A DNA stretch of 64,000 bases from Tolypothrix sp. PCC 7910 (lineage in GTDB: Bacteria; Cyanobacteriota; Cyanobacteriia; Cyanobacteriales; Nostocaceae), in contig NZ_CP050440.1 of the NCBI RefSeq assembly GCF_011769525.1, forward strand, positions 4,279,501 to 4,343,500, in the 5' to 3' direction. Shown here one piece after another: positions 35,881-45,140 of the stretch; position 1 is the first letter of the stretch, and each line of letters starts with the position of its first letter. Below the pieces are notes generated by a model, which worked only from the letters and a program-made list of their open reading frames with translations, did not search any database and was not told the origin of the DNA. A program made the position numbers and the translations under genes.

Positions 35881-37020
35881 CTAATCTAAAAGTTGCATTC
35901 GCTTTAAAATGCGACGTGCAGCGTTAAATAGTAATAATCCTAAAATAATTAGCATTACTATGGAAAACCAAACACCTACCCAGCCAGTACCGCGCACGTA
36001 AGCATCACGGGTAATTGTAATATAGTACCTAGCGGGAATGATTGCAGAAAATAGTGAGAGGGGAAATGGTATATTACTGAGAGGATAAATGAATCCCGAT
36101 AGTAGTAAAGCTGTCAAGAAGCCTAATAAGGCTACAGCTTGAACAGCAGAATTTTGATTAGGGACTTGCACACCAATTAATAAACCAAACATGACACTAT
36201 CTATTAAAAATAATAGTGTTCCTATTAATAAAGAAGTTGGTTCTACTACCCAAGATAATTGCCAAACTATGGCACTGATCAGCATAATAACTATGGCTAT
36301 GCAGATACCAATTAGTAGGTAAGCTAAACCTTTGCCTAAAAGTAATTCTTCAGCAGTGAGACTGGAGGCATAAACTTGTAAGATTGTACCTTTTTCTTTT
36401 TCGCGTACCATAGCAACTGCTGTTAATAATGAGGGATAAATCCAAAAAATAACAGCATAAATACCAGGTACAATGTACAAAGATTCTTTTCTCCCTGGAT
36501 TGAACCAGAGGCGGATATGAGCAATGATTTTATCAAATGAAGATTGCAAACCTGAATCTCTTAAAAAAAATCTTGTAGTTGCTTGAATACTATTTTTGAT
36601 AATCCGCGCATTATTAACATCAGTTCCATCTACTAAGACTTGGACATCAGTACTTAAACCTGATTTGATGCGACGGCTAAAATCTGGAGGAATGACAACA
36701 GCAGCTTTCGCTAATCCTTTATCAATGGCTGTTTGAGGATTGCGGATTTCTGGACTGTCATGTGTAGGGAAAAAAGGAAAACTAGAATTTTGAATAGGTT
36801 CAAATTGATTCGTAGCAAATAAGCGCTCAATATAGCTACGGCTGAGAGGACTGTTATCAAAATCTTGGATAAATAACGGAATATTTTTCGATTCCAGACG
36901 AATCACAAAACCAAAAATAATTAAGGTGATTAATGGTAATAGAAATGCCAACGCTAAAGACAGGCGATCGCGCCTAAATTGTGCTAACTCTTTGCGACAT
37001 TGGGATAAAATTCTTTTCAT
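35881..37020 (-). CDS. ABC-2 type exporter permease (YbhS-like)
   Basis: 379 residues, a second permease related to the one at 33677. It has an N-terminal helix (LALAFLLPLITLIIFGFVIRL), a large loop with a VQVLVDGTDVNNARII segment, MVREKEKGTILQVYASSLTAEELLLGK (coupling region), and helices to the C-terminus. Two different permeases plus the fused ATPase make a heterodimeric exporter. ATG 37020 follows a run of seven GTCATTT units. The VapBC pair lies 178 bp downstream. Confidence 0.88.
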   Translation of the reverse strand: MKRILSQCRKELAQFRRDRLSLALAFLLPLITLIIFGFVIRLESKNIPLFIQDFDNSPLSRSYIERLFATNQFEPIQNSSFPFFPTHDSPEIRNPQTAIDKGLAKAAVVIPPDFSRRIKSGLSTDVQVLVDGTDVNNARIIKNSIQATTRFFLRDSGLQSSFDKIIAHIRLWFNPGRKESLYIVPGIYAVIFWIYPSLLTAVAMVREKEKGTILQVYASSLTAEELLLGKGLAYLLIGICIAIVIMLISAIVWQLSWVVEPTSLLIGTLLFLIDSVMFGLLIGVQVPNQNSAVQAVALLGFLTALLLSGFIYPLSNIPFPLSLFSAIIPARYYITITRDAYVRGTGWVGVWFSIVMLIILGLLLFNAARRILKRMQLLD

Positions 37021-37134
37021 TTGTCATTTGTCATTTGTCATTTGTCATTTGTCATTTGTCATTTGTCATTTGGTAATTGGTAATGGGAATTTCTCCCCTT
37101 GTCCCCTTGTCTCCCAGTCCCCAATCCCCAATCC
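37019..37134. repeat. GTCATTT array plus GGGGACT-type units between permease and ATPase
   Basis: TTTGTCA repeats seven times (37019-37070), then TGGTAATTGGTAATGGG, then CCCCTTG/TCCCCAA/TCCCTAA units up to the 3' end of the ATPase gene. This is the minus-strand view of a composite cassette (GGGGATT units, then ATTACCA, then AAATGAC). Confidence 0.85.
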
Positions 37135-39093
37135 CTAATCCCCAGTCCCCCCTATACGCTGTACTATGCCAATGAAAGCATCTTCGAGGGAGAAGGGGAT
37201 GGAGCGCAGGGAATGAATATTGATACTATTATTTTCGAGAGTTGAGCGAATATGGGAAATTTCGGAGTCGGGATGATCGAGAACTAGGTGGAGGCGATCG
37301 CCAAAAATGGAGACTCGCCATGCTGCTAATTGTGTTTTCAGTAAATTAGAGGCTGTTTGTGTTTTGTCGGTGACTATTTCTATTAATTGTCCTGGTTGAG
37401 CGGCTTTGATTTCGCTGGGTGAACCTTGAACTACTACTTCACCTGCTACCATAAAGCCCATGCGGTTACATTGTTCGGCTTCCTCTAAATAATGGGTTGT
37501 TACTAGTATTGCTGTACCGGATCTGGCAAACTCATTAATTAAGCGCCAAAATTGACGACGCGCTAAGGGGTCTACCCCTGATGTGGGTTCGTCTAAAAAG
37601 AGAATTTCAGGTTCATGCATCACAGAAGCACCAAAGGCAACGCGTTGCTTCCAACCTCCTGGGAGTTGTCCGGTAAGCATATTTTCTCTACCCACTAAGC
37701 CACAAGTCGCCAATACCCAATCAATTTTTCTGCGCCGTAATCTTCGAGGTACGCCGTAAACTCCACAATAAAATTCGAGATTTTGGATAATAGTTAAATC
37801 ATCATAGAGTGTAAATTTTTGGCTCATGTAACCAATGCGTTGTCGTAAAGCACTGCTACGTAAATTTTGAGTTTGTCCCGCTAAGGTAATATTTCCTGAT
37901 GTTGGTTCTAATAAGCCGCAGAGAATTTTAATTGTAGTTGTTTTACCTGCGCCATTTGCTCCTAGTAATCCATAAATTTCGCCATAGCGAATTTCTAAAT
38001 CTACACCTTTAACTGCGACAAAATCCCCAAAGACTTTTCTTAAATTATTCGCGCCAATCGCCACAGAATCAAAATTATTTACCCTATCCCCAGTCCCCAT
38101 TCCCCAGTCCCCAGTCACTTTTTTTGTACGTGGAAAAGGAATAAATTCCGGGTCGTTTCCAGATGCACGTAAACGGGTGACAAAAACATTTTCTAGGGTT
38201 GCATCTGCAGCTTGAATGTTGTCTAGTTGTAATTTGTTTTGTGTAAAAATTTTCTCGACTGCGGCTTGTGCTGTAACGATGTCTTTTGCTAAAACATCTA
38301 ACCTATCGCCAAAAGTTTGGATATCGACAATAGATGTTTGAGTATTATTGCTGGCTTCATGTAATACTTTCTCTGCGGCTTCTATGTGATTGGTGCGAAC
38401 TTCTAAACGTTGTAAACCTAAGCTTTCACGCAACTGCGAAAGGGTACCAACTTGCTGAATTTCTCCCTCATACATTAAAGCAATGCGATCGCATCTCTCG
38501 GCTTCATCAAGATAAGGTGTAGCAACTACTACAGTCACACCTTCCGCCGCAATCGCTGCTAAAACATCCCAAAATTCCCGCCGCGATACTGGGTCAACTC
38601 CTGTAGTCGGTTCATCTAACAACAAAATTTCTGGTTGAGAAATCAACGCACAACATAAAGCCAACTTCTGTTTCATACCACCGGAGAGACGACCCGCCAA
38701 GCGATCGCCAAATTTCTCCAAACTCATTAATCGCAGGTATTTCTTGCGACGCTGTACAAAAACATTCTCAGGAACTTCACGCAAGCCAGCGCTATAACGG
38801 AGATTTTCATCAATGCTGAGGTCAAGATACAAAGAAAATTGCTGTGTCAGGTAACCAATAGATAACCGTGCATCCCGGGGAGGTTTACCTAAAATCTGGA
38901 TATTCCCAGCCGATGCTTCCATTACTCCACCTAAAATGTGGAATGTCGTAGTTTTTCCCGCACCATCAGGGCCAATTAAGCCAAAAATTTCTCCCTGCGT
39001 GACAGCAAAATTAATCCCCTTAACAGCAACTAATTTGCCGTAGCGTTTTTGTAAAGCCTCCACTTGAATTACGACACATTTGTCATTTGTCAT
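37135..39093 (-). CDS. Fused double ABC ATPase of an ABC-2 exporter (YbhF-like)
   Basis: 652 residues, two complete nucleotide-binding domains in one chain. Domain 1: Walker A GPDGAGKTTT, signature LSGGMKQK, Walker B LLLDEPTTGVD. Domain 2: GANGAGKTTT, degenerate signature LPGGWKQR, LFLDEPTSGVD. It powers export through the two permeases downstream. The linker near residue 330 reads VTGDWGMGTGDRV, encoded by GGGGACT-type repeats (38085-38120), the same peptide as in the cobyrinate synthase insertion. The start ATG and first codons (MTNDK) lie in an AAATGAC repeat array, so the original start may have been elsewhere, e.g. a GTG shortly after. Confidence 0.92.
   Translation of the reverse strand: MTNDKCVVIQVEALQKRYGKLVAVKGINFAVTQGEIFGLIGPDGAGKTTTFHILGGVMEASAGNIQILGKPPRDARLSIGYLTQQFSLYLDLSIDENLRYSAGLREVPENVFVQRRKKYLRLMSLEKFGDRLAGRLSGGMKQKLALCCALISQPEILLLDEPTTGVDPVSRREFWDVLAAIAAEGVTVVVATPYLDEAERCDRIALMYEGEIQQVGTLSQLRESLGLQRLEVRTNHIEAAEKVLHEASNNTQTSIVDIQTFGDRLDVLAKDIVTAQAAVEKIFTQNKLQLDNIQAADATLENVFVTRLRASGNDPEFIPFPRTKKVTGDWGMGTGDRVNNFDSVAIGANNLRKVFGDFVAVKGVDLEIRYGEIYGLLGANGAGKTTTIKILCGLLEPTSGNITLAGQTQNLRSSALRQRIGYMSQKFTLYDDLTIIQNLEFYCGVYGVPRRLRRRKIDWVLATCGLVGRENMLTGQLPGGWKQRVAFGASVMHEPEILFLDEPTSGVDPLARRQFWRLINEFARSGTAILVTTHYLEEAEQCNRMGFMVAGEVVVQGSPSEIKAAQPGQLIEIVTDKTQTASNLLKTQLAAWRVSIFGDRLHLVLDHPDSEISHIRSTLENNSINIHSLRSIPFSLEDAFIGIVQRIGGTGD
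38085..38120 (-). repeat. GGGGACT-type repeat inside the ABC ATPase linker
   Basis: On the minus strand GTGACTGGGGACTGGGGAAT then GGGGACTGGGGATAGGG; it encodes VTGDWGMGTGDR between the two ATPase domains without breaking the frame. Confidence 0.8.
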
Positions 39094-39184
39094 TTGTCAT
39101 TTGTCATTGGTCATTTGTCATTGGTCATTGGTCATTAGAGTCCACAATTGTAGAGACGCGATTCATCGCGTCTTTACTCAAGCG
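39085..39184. repeat. GTCATTT/GTCATTG array and GACGCGATTCATCGCGTC palindrome
   Basis: About eight TTGTCAT/TGGTCAT units (39080-39136) overlap the start of the ATPase gene, followed by the palindrome TTGTAGAGACGCGATTCA... at 39148-39177, a relative of 12317-12348. Confidence 0.8.
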
Positions 39185-39450
39185 AAAAGGTGCAAGTGTT
39201 AGATTCAAAGGTGCAATTTCCGAGTAAAAAGCTGCAAGTTTCAAGCAAAAAGGTACAACTGTCGGGTTCAAAGGTGCAAGTTCCAAGCAAAAAGCTATAA
39301 CTGTCAGGTTCCAAGGTGCAACTTCCAGGCTCAAAGGTACAACCTCCAAGCAAAAAGCCGCAACTGTCAGCTGCAAAGCTGCAACTCCCGAGCAAAAAGC
39401 CGCAACTGTCAGCCTCAAAAGCTCAATTGTCAAGCTCAAAGGCTCAAACT
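39185..39450. repeat. 21-bp minisatellite, about 12.7 copies
   Basis: Consensus AAAGGTGCAACTTCCAAGCAA, alternating with a variant AAAGCTGCAACTGTCAGGTT plus C, so a 42-bp higher-order period is also visible. Units are diverged, not identical. Because 21 is a multiple of three and stops are absent, several frames stay open (e.g. a minus-strand frame with LTVAAFC/LEVAPLN heptads, and one with Cys every seven residues); I do not call these genes. It fills the gap between the HlyD and ATPase genes of one operon. Confidence 0.9.
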
Positions 39451-39508
39451 ACATCCTCCTTACCTCACAAATTCTCTTCCTTTTGTCTTCCTTCTCTCCC
39501 TATCCTCT

Positions 39509-40777
39509 TCATTTCTCCGCCTCCGATGAAATATCAATCTCCGCATCTGCCGCCATTCCAGGTTTAGCAAATCCTTCGGGGTTGTCGATAGTAATTTTCA
39601 CACCAAAGACTTGTTTAACTCGGTCTTGTTGGAAATAAATATTCTCTGGGGTAAAAGAAGCTTGGGTATCAATAGCAGCAACTTTGGCACTCAGGGGTTT
39701 TTTGAGTGCTGAGTCTATAAATATCTTGGCTTCTTGACCGACGCGTACTTTCCCAATATCGCCTTGGGGAATAAAAGCACGGAGATAGACTGTTTTGGGA
39801 TCAATTATTGTCAGGAGAGTTTTGCCAGTAGTTACAACTGCACCGGGTTCTACACTCCGGCTGACAACTACGCCGTTAATCGGACTGATGACGTTGAGGT
39901 CGGCAATTTTGGCTTTCATCTCCTGCTGAGAGGCTTTGGCATTGGCGACATCAGCTTGTGCGGCGGCGAGTTTCAAGCGAGTTTGCGCCAATTGCGTGTT
40001 TAAGCCAGTCAATTGAGTACTGCGAATAGAGGGGTTTAATCCGGTACTTTGAGCTTGGGTTAATTGTCCTTGAGCTGAATTAACTAATTTGCGGAAAGAA
40101 TCGACAGCCGCTTGACGGGATCTGAGGTTAGCTAAGGCAGTTTCCCAGCTAGTTTGCGCTTGATCGTATTGTTGCCTAGTTACAGCTCCCTGATTTACCA
40201 ATCTAGCGTAGCGATCGCGGTTCATTTGCGCCAATTTCAATTCAGATTTGGCTTGTTCCACATTTGCGATCGCTTGATTTAGCTGCGCCTGGCTGGAAGC
40301 TACTGATGATTCCGCCTGAAAAATCCGACCTCTAGCATCTCCCAAAGCCTGTTTTAAGGTCAATTGATTTTCTACAATTTGACTTTCTAAAATACTAATT
40401 TGCAAGCGTGCTTGTTCTTCTTGCTTTTGCATAGCATCCACACGCGCCAATGCACCTTTAAGTTGAGCTTGTATCTCTGCGTCGTCTAGCTTGACAATAA
40501 CTTGATCCTTACGGACTTCATCACCTTCTCGCACCGCTACAAAATCAATTCGTCCTGGTACTTTAGCGCCAATATCCGTTTCATAACCTTCAATCCGACC
40601 ATTTACCCGTAGTGGCTTCGCTTCTGAGTTGGATGAAACCAAATAGGAGGTGAACACCCCAATACCTGTGATTAATAAGCCTAAAGGTATCAACAACCGA
40701 GGAGAAAATTTGTGTTTGCCTTTAGCTGCTGTACCAGTGTCAAAAGGTTCTTGAGGGGGTGAGAGTGGCTGAGCCAT
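39509..40777 (-). CDS. HlyD-family membrane fusion/adaptor protein (YbhG-like)
   Basis: 422 residues, first gene of the exporter operon. One N-terminal membrane helix (LLIPLGLLITGIGVFTSYLV), the first half of a lipoyl domain (VNGRIEGYETDIGAKVPGRI), a long alpha-hairpin coiled coil (residues ~90-265, rich in Gln/Ala/Leu: ARVDAMQKQEEQARLQISIL), the second lipoyl half (DLNVISPINGVVVSRSVEPG) and a beta-barrel domain with IFIDSALKKPLSAKVAAID. It would bridge the inner-membrane ABC exporter to an outer-membrane channel. ATG 40777. It is separated from the ATPase gene by ~415 bp of repeat DNA, unusual inside an operon. Confidence 0.92.
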   Translation of the reverse strand: MAQPLSPPQEPFDTGTAAKGKHKFSPRLLIPLGLLITGIGVFTSYLVSSNSEAKPLRVNGRIEGYETDIGAKVPGRIDFVAVREGDEVRKDQVIVKLDDAEIQAQLKGALARVDAMQKQEEQARLQISILESQIVENQLTLKQALGDARGRIFQAESSVASSQAQLNQAIANVEQAKSELKLAQMNRDRYARLVNQGAVTRQQYDQAQTSWETALANLRSRQAAVDSFRKLVNSAQGQLTQAQSTGLNPSIRSTQLTGLNTQLAQTRLKLAAAQADVANAKASQQEMKAKIADLNVISPINGVVVSRSVEPGAVVTTGKTLLTIIDPKTVYLRAFIPQGDIGKVRVGQEAKIFIDSALKKPLSAKVAAIDTQASFTPENIYFQQDRVKQVFGVKITIDNPEGFAKPGMAADAEIDISSEAEK

Positions 40778-41116
40778 ATATTTTAGGGTTCACAATGATA
40801 TAAAAAGAGAAATGACCGTTCTGTCTGCACACAGGTTATAGCAAGTTTTTATCACATCCGGCTAATACACGTGCCGATGATAGTTTGACATATTACCAAC
40901 TCAAGCACCCAAATTATTCATCATTTGACATCTGAGATATTTTCTTCAATAGAGAAAAGTGCTAGTACCGCAAGGCGAAATTCAAAATTCGTCTTCTCCC
41001 AAAGGGAGAGGCTACGCCAAGGAAAGTTTGACGGCAATTGCTACAAGTCGGGGAACCGCAAGGGCGCACTGCCCCCTGCCAAAAAAGCGATAGTATATTT
41101 TTTAGTTGTAAATCTC
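40778..41116. repeat. Gap with dispersed short repeats
   Basis: Contains the ~30-bp dispersed repeat GCTAGTACCGCAAGGCGAAA then TTCAAAATTC (40961-40990; relatives at 54377 and 58683), a REP-like CTTCTCCCAAAGGGAGAGGC (40993), and CCCCCTGCCAAAAAAGCGAT then AGTATATT (41073-41099), which recurs at 62061-62091. No gene taken; a 75-codon plus-strand frame here is made of these repeats. Confidence 0.65.
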
Positions 41117-42130
41117 TTAATCAAGCTCAATTACGACTTTGCCAAAGTGTGAAGCACTTTTGAGATAACGGTAAGCTTCCTGAGCTTGGGTAAAAGGGAA
41201 AATTCTATCAATCACTGGCTGTAATTGCGAATCTTGTATTACCTGATTCATCGCCTCAAACATTTTGCGGCTACCAACATAAATACCTTGCAGTGTTATG
41301 CTCTTGAAAAGTATAGGCATAGGGTCAATTTCATTTCCTCTGCCTGAGAGTACGCCAATTAAGCTGACACGTCCCCCAACCCTAACAGCTTGTAAAGATT
41401 TAGGTAATGTACCTGCACCACCTACTTCTACTACATGATCTACACCTATGCGATCGGTCATTGCAAAGACCTGCTTTTCCCAATCTGGGGTTGCTTTATA
41501 GTTGATGGTTTGATCTGCACCCAAAACTAAAGCCTGTGCTAACTTATGATCGCTGCTGGAACTGAGGATTACTTTCGCACCAAATATTTTGGCAAACTGC
41601 AGCGCAAAAATCGATACTCCACCTGTGCCCAGCAATAATACAGTATTACCTTCCGTAATATTGCCTTTAGTAACTAGGGCGTGCCACGCTGTAACTGCGG
41701 CGCAGGGTAAAGTTGCACCTTGAATATAAGATATATGATTAGGTAATATTACTAGCCCATCTTGGTTTAAAACCACATACTCAGACAGCATTCCATCAAT
41801 ACCACCGCCTAAGTCAGATTTCATTTTTTCTCTGGTTAAAGCGCCAGAAATCCAGTCTTGGAAGAAGATACCCGCGACGCGATCGCCTACTTTGACTCTT
41901 GTTACCCCTTCTCCGATTGCTACCACTTCCCCCGCACCATCAGACATGGGAACCAGAGGATATTTCACCCCCGCACCGTAAGCACCCTCAGCCACCAGCA
42001 AGTCACGGTAATTTAAGGCTGTGGCTTTGATTTTAATCAAAACTTGTCCCGCACCTGGTTGGGGTTCTGGGCGATCGATTAACGTCAGTGCATCAATCCC
42101 CGCATTACTTTGAAGTACGTAGGCTTTCAT
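41117..42130 (-). CDS. Zinc-independent MDR oxidoreductase (quinone oxidoreductase-like)
   Basis: 337 residues from ATG 42130, which has a perfect AGGAGG six nt upstream; a TTG one codon further up is not needed. Medium-chain dehydrogenase fold: N-terminal GroES-like domain (IKIKATALNYRDLLVAEGAYG) and Rossmann domain (LLGTGGVSIFALQFAKIFGAKVI, cofactor motif GTGGVS). The position usually holding the catalytic zinc Cys is NYRD, and no structural zinc Cys cluster is seen, so it belongs to the zinc-free quinone oxidoreductase branch and probably uses NADPH. Substrate unknown. Monocistronic by appearance. Confidence 0.88.
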   Translation of the reverse strand: MKAYVLQSNAGIDALTLIDRPEPQPGAGQVLIKIKATALNYRDLLVAEGAYGAGVKYPLVPMSDGAGEVVAIGEGVTRVKVGDRVAGIFFQDWISGALTREKMKSDLGGGIDGMLSEYVVLNQDGLVILPNHISYIQGATLPCAAVTAWHALVTKGNITEGNTVLLLGTGGVSIFALQFAKIFGAKVILSSSSDHKLAQALVLGADQTINYKATPDWEKQVFAMTDRIGVDHVVEVGGAGTLPKSLQAVRVGGRVSLIGVLSGRGNEIDPMPILFKSITLQGIYVGSRKMFEAMNQVIQDSQLQPVIDRIFPFTQAQEAYRYLKSASHFGKVVIELD

Positions 42131-42218
42131 CAAATTCCTCCTAGACGAAAATCACAAAAAAACTCAAACTCAGGTAATTTTGTATAACAAAAATAGCAGT
42201 AAAAATTAGCCCCAATCC

Positions 42219-44837
42219 CTAACTTCGAACTCCTAACTCTAAAAGTTCTGTGGTGGCTGATAACAATTTTCCTAGTTCAACTGGCTTCGCTAAGTGCATT
42301 TGAAACCCAGCATCCAGCGCTTGTTTTTGGTTCATTTCTCCAGCAAAAGCAGTGAGTGCGATCGCAGGTATTTTTCCTCCTTTTTCCGGTGGCATAGTGC
42401 GAATTAAACGTATTAGCATATAGCCATCTATACCTGGCATGGCAATATCACTTAAAAGTAAATCTGGTGGGGATTGGGCAATTCTTTCTAAAGCTTCTCC
42501 AGCGGAATGTACTGCTGTTACTGATGCTCCTAAATTGGCAAGCATAATTGTGAGAAATTCACCTGTATCTTTGTCATCATCTACTACTAAAATGCGTAGC
42601 CCAGATAAATTACTATAATTATGTAATTTTTCGCATTTCTTAGCTATTTTGGGTTGCTCAGACATTAGTGGTAAATTAATGGTAAATTTGGCCCCCTCAC
42701 CTTCTCCCAAGCTCTCTACATCAACTATTCCACCATGCAGTTCTGTGAGATTTTTCACAATCGCTAACCCCAAACCCAAGCCCCCAAATTCTCTGGTAAT
42801 TGTGCCATCACCTTGGCGGAAATATTCAAATACATGGGGTAAAAACTCTTGACTAATGCCTTTACCATTATCTTTAACTTGAATTACAGCATCAGTATCT
42901 ACCTGTTCTAGCTTTACTTCTATTTTTCCTCCTGGTGGTGTAAATTTTACGGCGTTAGAAAGCAGGTTCCAGACAATTTGCTGTAGACGAGCGCCATCAC
43001 CAGCCACCAGCCCAATGTTTTCATGAAAAAATGTTTTAACTTGAATATTTTTAGCTTCTAATGCTAAATGCATTGTCTCCAAAGCCGCCATAATAGTATT
43101 AACTAAATTGACAGGCTGGATATTTAACACCATTTTCCCTTGTTGAATCCGGGAAACATCTAACAAGTCTTCAATTAATTGAATTTGTAACTTAGCATTG
43201 CGTTCAATAATGTCTAGACCGTGCAGCAGCTTTTCTCCCTGATATTTGTACATTTTAATTAATGATGCCCAACCTAAAATCGGGTTGAGTGGAGTACGTA
43301 ATTCGTGAGAAAGTACAGCTAAAAATTCATCTTTGAGTCGGTTTGCTTTTTCAGCGTCAGCGCGTGCAGCTTGTTCTCTTGTCAGTAAATGCTCGCGTTC
43401 AACTTCTGCTTGTTTGCGCCTGGTGATGTTTCTAAAAAAAATACCCAAACCATCTTCCGATGGATAAGCATGGGCTTCAAACCACTTCTGATCAGCTTCG
43501 CAAAAAGCCTCAAAATGTACGGGTATGCCATCATTTAAAGCTCGACGATATTCCCTCTCAAAGGTTGTATTTTCAGCACCAGGCCACTGTCGCCAAAAAT
43601 TGTTACCTAAGAGTTTTTCTGAGCCTAAACCAGTAATTTTGACGGCTTGTTGATTAACATAAGTAATTTGCCAGTCATGATTTACAGCAATAAATGCATC
43701 AGTCATGCTTTCGAGAATATTAGCTAGACGTTGACGCAGGGAATGTTCGCGCTTGAGTAATTCATCTTTGTCTCGATTAGATGCTTCTAGCTGAACATTA
43801 GTTTCTACTAGTGAATCATTTAGCTGAATGAGTTTTTCTGTGAGTGCTGCACGGGCTTGATACTCACCAAGCCTGACTCTTTCTACAGCTAACGCTATGT
43901 GACTTTTTGCCCTTTCTGTAATTGCAGTTCCCACAAGTAAGCCAACAGCACACTGCACAAATAAACTCAGTTTGTGAACATGTAAAACTTCTGGTGGTAC
44001 AGGAAACTGGGGCATTAAGGTAGCATTAGGGTAGACAATTAAATAACAAAATAAAGTTACCAATACGCAGAAAGTAGAGATTACCATTCCACTGGTAACA
44101 CCAAAGCGACTGGCTGCCCATAAAACAGGAACAAAGCTTAAAAATGATAGTTGTTGAAACTTAAAGCTGGTTTGGTGAGTTTGGGTAACAGTAAGAATTG
44201 CGATCGCTACACACAATAAAATAATGATGCTAATTTCTAGGATGTAGCGCCGGGATTGCTGGGAGTGAAGCGCATTCAACGTAGGATCTGAGGGTTCAGC
44301 ATTGGCTAGCCAGCCTCTAGATTGCAGGTATGGAGTTAAAACTAGTAGCGCAGTAGGTGTAATAGCCATAACTCCAATAGCATTACCCAACCACCAATGA
44401 GGAATATTTTGAGTCAGGGTAGCCGCTGGCATTTTTCCTACAGCTACCCAAGCTAAACTACCAACCACAGCTAAGAAAGCAGAGGCGGCTATTGGTACAG
44501 TAAATGTAAAAATTGCTGCATCTTTGAGACTACTAAATTTCAGCGAACCTTGATTGAAACGACGATAAAGTAACCAAGCAAGCAAAGGTTCGATCACATC
44601 AACCAAACTAATTAGCTGTTCCCAACCATCCAAGCCCCAAAATCTCGACATCAATAAAGATGCCACCCCTGTGAGTAAGATACCATAGGGGCCGAACCAA
44701 AAAGTGAGCGCGATCGCTACTCCTGATGGCGGAAACCATAAGGATATTCCTGGCTGAATTTGGTAGATGAGGGCCATTTTATGAGCCAAGATTAAGGCTA
44801 ATAACCCTACAGATGTCATTACAAGCCTTCTGTACAT
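42219..44837 (-). CDS. Hybrid sensor histidine kinase: MASE1-PAS-HisKA-HATPase-REC
   Basis: 872 residues. The N-terminal ~310 residues are a MASE1-type membrane sensor with eight or so helices (IQPGISLWFPPSGVAIALTF, FGPYGILLTGVASLL). A coiled linker leads to a PAS domain (~366-470, ILESMTDAFIAVNHDWQITY). HisKA has the H-box LSHELRTPLNPILGW (His near 512); the HATPase has LSNAVKFTPPGGKI (N box), KDNGKGI (G1) and GGLGLGLAIVK (G2). A C-terminal receiver begins RILVVDDDKDTGE (~746) with phospho-Asp in LLLSDIAMPG (~799). Ligand and downstream partner are not visible; no response regulator gene is adjacent. Confidence 0.93.
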   Translation of the reverse strand: MYRRLVMTSVGLLALILAHKMALIYQIQPGISLWFPPSGVAIALTFWFGPYGILLTGVASLLMSRFWGLDGWEQLISLVDVIEPLLAWLLYRRFNQGSLKFSSLKDAAIFTFTVPIAASAFLAVVGSLAWVAVGKMPAATLTQNIPHWWLGNAIGVMAITPTALLVLTPYLQSRGWLANAEPSDPTLNALHSQQSRRYILEISIIILLCVAIAILTVTQTHQTSFKFQQLSFLSFVPVLWAASRFGVTSGMVISTFCVLVTLFCYLIVYPNATLMPQFPVPPEVLHVHKLSLFVQCAVGLLVGTAITERAKSHIALAVERVRLGEYQARAALTEKLIQLNDSLVETNVQLEASNRDKDELLKREHSLRQRLANILESMTDAFIAVNHDWQITYVNQQAVKITGLGSEKLLGNNFWRQWPGAENTTFEREYRRALNDGIPVHFEAFCEADQKWFEAHAYPSEDGLGIFFRNITRRKQAEVEREHLLTREQAARADAEKANRLKDEFLAVLSHELRTPLNPILGWASLIKMYKYQGEKLLHGLDIIERNAKLQIQLIEDLLDVSRIQQGKMVLNIQPVNLVNTIMAALETMHLALEAKNIQVKTFFHENIGLVAGDGARLQQIVWNLLSNAVKFTPPGGKIEVKLEQVDTDAVIQVKDNGKGISQEFLPHVFEYFRQGDGTITREFGGLGLGLAIVKNLTELHGGIVDVESLGEGEGAKFTINLPLMSEQPKIAKKCEKLHNYSNLSGLRILVVDDDKDTGEFLTIMLANLGASVTAVHSAGEALERIAQSPPDLLLSDIAMPGIDGYMLIRLIRTMPPEKGGKIPAIALTAFAGEMNQKQALDAGFQMHLAKPVELGKLLSATTELLELGVRS

Positions 44838-45140
44838 AGGCTTAAGAAACCAATTTCCTGATTTGTAACGAAAAAGCGGGAGAATCTAGAATCTTGAGAT
44901 AAGAGGTTTGATAACGGTTCTCATCCTAGTGAGGTACAAGCATGAATAATTAACCGCAGATAAACGCAGATAAACGCAGATGGAAACAGATAAATTTGTA
45001 CCCTAGTAGACTAGGAAACGCTATATATCCATAAATATATGGAAAAGAAAGAAAAATTTAAATATATGGTGCTTGTTTGAAACCCCATAGCGAGCAGTAG
45101 GAATTTTTCTTCCCCCCTTTTATCTTTAACTTTTTATTTC
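44838..45140. repeat. Gap with ATAAACGCAG tandem repeat
   Basis: At 44951-44988 the unit GCAGATAAAC repeats three to four times (CCGCAGATAAACGCAGATAA); the same motif occurs inside the MITE at 61853-61966. No gene seen. Confidence 0.6.

Noticed and set aside
39185-39450. Possible CRISPR array
   Set aside because: Units are directly adjacent with no unique spacers; it is a tandem minisatellite. The 63-bp array fails for the same reason, and no cas gene is present.
39125-39567. Open frames on both strands across the 21-bp repeat (104 residues minus, 83 plus)
   Set aside because: Three frames are open at once because the unit is 21 bp and lacks stops; no ribosome site or homology-like pattern supports any one of them.
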